A stretch of DNA of 64,000 bases from Eutreptiella sp. 'Long Island Sound 2002'. Taxonomy: Eukaryota; Euglenozoa; Euglenophyceae; Eutreptiales; Eutreptiaceae. The notes below the pieces were generated by a model. It was not told where the DNA came from. It searched no databases and worked only from the letters and a program-made list of their open reading frames with translations. The position numbers were made by a program, and so were the translations under genes. The stretch covers positions 12,211,079 to 12,275,078 of the forward strand of contig OZ038400.1 in the NCBI GenBank assembly GCA_964036045.1, written 5' to 3'. Shown one piece after another: positions 62,901 through 64,000 of the stretch (positions within the stretch are counted from its first letter, which is position 1; every line of letters starts with the position of its first letter).

Positions 62901-64000
62901 CAGTACCCCTGGGCCAAGAACTCTGTCATCAGTACCCCTGGGCCAAGAACTCTGTCATCAGTACCCCCTGGTCAAAAACTCTGTCATCAGTACCACCGGG
63001 CCAAGAACTCTGTCATCAGTACCCCTGGGCCAAGAACTCTGTCATCAGTACCCCTGGGCCAAGAACTCTGCCGTCAGTAGCCCTGGGTCAAGAACTCTGT
63101 CATCAGTACCCCTGGGCCAAGAACTCTGTCATCAGTACCCCTGGGCCAAGAACTCTGTCTTCAGTACCCGTGTGCCAAGAACTCTGTCATCAGTACCCCC
63201 GCGCCAAGAACTCTGTCTTCAGTACCCCTGGGCCAAGAACTCTGTCATCAGTACCCCTGGGCCAAGAACTCTGTCATCAGTACCCCTCGGCCAAGAACTC
63301 TGACATCAGTACCCCTGGGCCAAGAACTCTGTCTTCAGGACCCCTGGGCCAAGAACTGTGTCATCAGTACCCCAGGGCCAAGAACTCTGTCATCAGTACC
63401 CCTGGGCCAAGAACTCTGTCATCAGTACCCCTGGGTCAAGAACTCTGTAATCAATACCCCTGGGCCACGAACTCTGTCATCAGTACCCCTGGGCCAGGAA
63501 CTCTTTCTTCAGTACCCCTGCGCCAAAGACTCTGTCATCAGTACCCCTGGGCCAAGAACTCTGTCATCAGTACCCCTGGGCATAGAACTCTGTCTTCAGT
63601 ACCCCTGGGCGAAAAACTCTGTCATCAGTACCCCTTGGCCAAGAACTCTGACTTCAGTACCCCTGGGCCAAGAACTCTGTCATCAGTACCCCTGGGCCAA
63701 GAACTCTGTCCTCAGTACCCCTGGGCCAAGAACTCTGTCTCCAGTACCCCTGGGCCAAGAACTCTGTCATCAGTACCCCTCGGCCAAGAACTCTGTCATC
63801 AGTACACCTGGGTCTAGAGCTCTGTCATCAGTACCCCTGAGCCAAGAACTCTGTCATGAGTACCCCTGGGCCAAGAGCTGTGTCATCAGTACCCCTGGGC
63901 CACGAACTCTGTCTTCAGTACCCCTGGGCCAAGAACTCTGTCATCAGTACCCCTGGGCCAAGAACTCTGTCATCAGTACCCCTGGGCCAATTACTCTGTC
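42000..64000 (+). repeat. Higher-order satellite repeat, about 3.0-3.3 kb
   Basis: The marker CTTGAGTACCCCTGGGCC followed by AAGAGCTCTGTC recurs at about 46049, 49298, 52575, 55591 and 62173. Spacings are 3,249, 3,277 and 3,016 bp (about 112, 113 and 104 monomers), then 6,582 bp. The last gap shows that a copy was expanded or replaced at about 57-61 kb. Edges are approximate. Confidence 0.85.
50018..56110 (+). repeat. Near-identical tandem duplication, about 3.07 kb
   Basis: The segment from about 50018 to 53090 is repeated from about 53092 to 56105 with very few differences by eye. Early landmarks are 3,074 bp apart (106 monomers; for example 50230 and 53304) and later ones 3,016 bp apart (104 monomers; 52575 and 55591), so the second copy lost two monomers near 54600. 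It is the most recent large event visible. Confidence 0.85.

Larger units (their letters stand above)
27618..64000 (+). repeat. 29-bp satellite array, block 3
   Basis: About 1,250 monomers, continuing past the right edge. Next to the telomere repeat (to about 31.9 kb) it is rich in TCAAG/TCTAG monomers and the ATTAATATCCC cassette, as in block 2. From about 32 to 41 kb it forms a higher-order repeat of about 1.86 kb, and from about 42 kb one of 3.0-3.3 kb made mainly of CCAAG monomers. Rare monomers of unusual length break the phase, for example the shortened one near 42415-42424 and one near 59870 lacking a few bases. Open frames up to 615 residues (35871-37718) are products of the stop-free monomer. 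Confidence 0.97.

Noticed and set aside
10798-64000. Nucleosome phasing because five monomers make 145 bp
   Set aside because: Numerical coincidence; higher-order units are not multiples of five monomers and no positioning signal is visible.

Overview
The window is almost entirely tandem-repeat DNA from a eukaryotic chromosome end or former chromosome end. I find no protein-coding gene, rRNA or tRNA that I would defend. The dominant component is a 29-bp satellite with the core CATCAGTACCCCTGGGCC followed by AAGAACTCTGT (example monomer at 12186-12214). It makes up roughly 57 kb, close to 2,000 monomers, all in one orientation. Two short CCCTAA tracts (10779-10797 and 27592-27617) indicate a TTAGGG telomere repeat. 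Vertebrates, many invertebrates, fungi and kinetoplastids all use that repeat, so I cannot name the organism from the sequence.

Layout. 1-9465: satellite rich in the CCAAG-type monomer, interrupted by three head-to-tail copies of a 465-bp GC-rich element (959-1423, 3885-4349, 7419-7883). 9466-10389: a 418-bp tandem repeat, 2.2 copies. 10390-10778: a junction segment ending in an A-run. 10779-10797: CCCTAA repeats. 10798-23364: satellite that begins with TCAAG/TCTAG-type monomers and drifts toward CCAAG-type. 23365-27239: the 418-bp repeat again, carrying a 2.1-kb insertion (24461-26577). 27240-27591: second copy of the junction segment, ending in A9. 27592-27617: four CCCTAA repeats. 27618-64000: satellite with higher-order repeats of about 1.86 kb, then 3.0-3.3 kb.

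How the parts relate. The module satellite / 418-bp repeat / junction / A-run / CCCTAA / satellite occurs twice in the same orientation, 16.8 kb apart. In both copies the CCCTAA strand orientation says the chromosome interior lies to the right, so the left-hand material sits on what would be the outside of an old telomere. The order sense sequence, poly(A), CCCTAA is what would result if a polyadenylated RNA were reverse-transcribed from a telomeric 3' end. The 2.1-kb insertion has flanking direct repeats, and its removal restores a 418-bp unit exactly. It ends in a short ACCT-type tail, and the three 465-bp satellite-embedded elements share that terminus but are cut off at the other end, as in truncated retroposons. 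The long open frames throughout the satellite follow from a 29-bp monomer that has no stop codon in any forward frame, and they are not evidence of genes.
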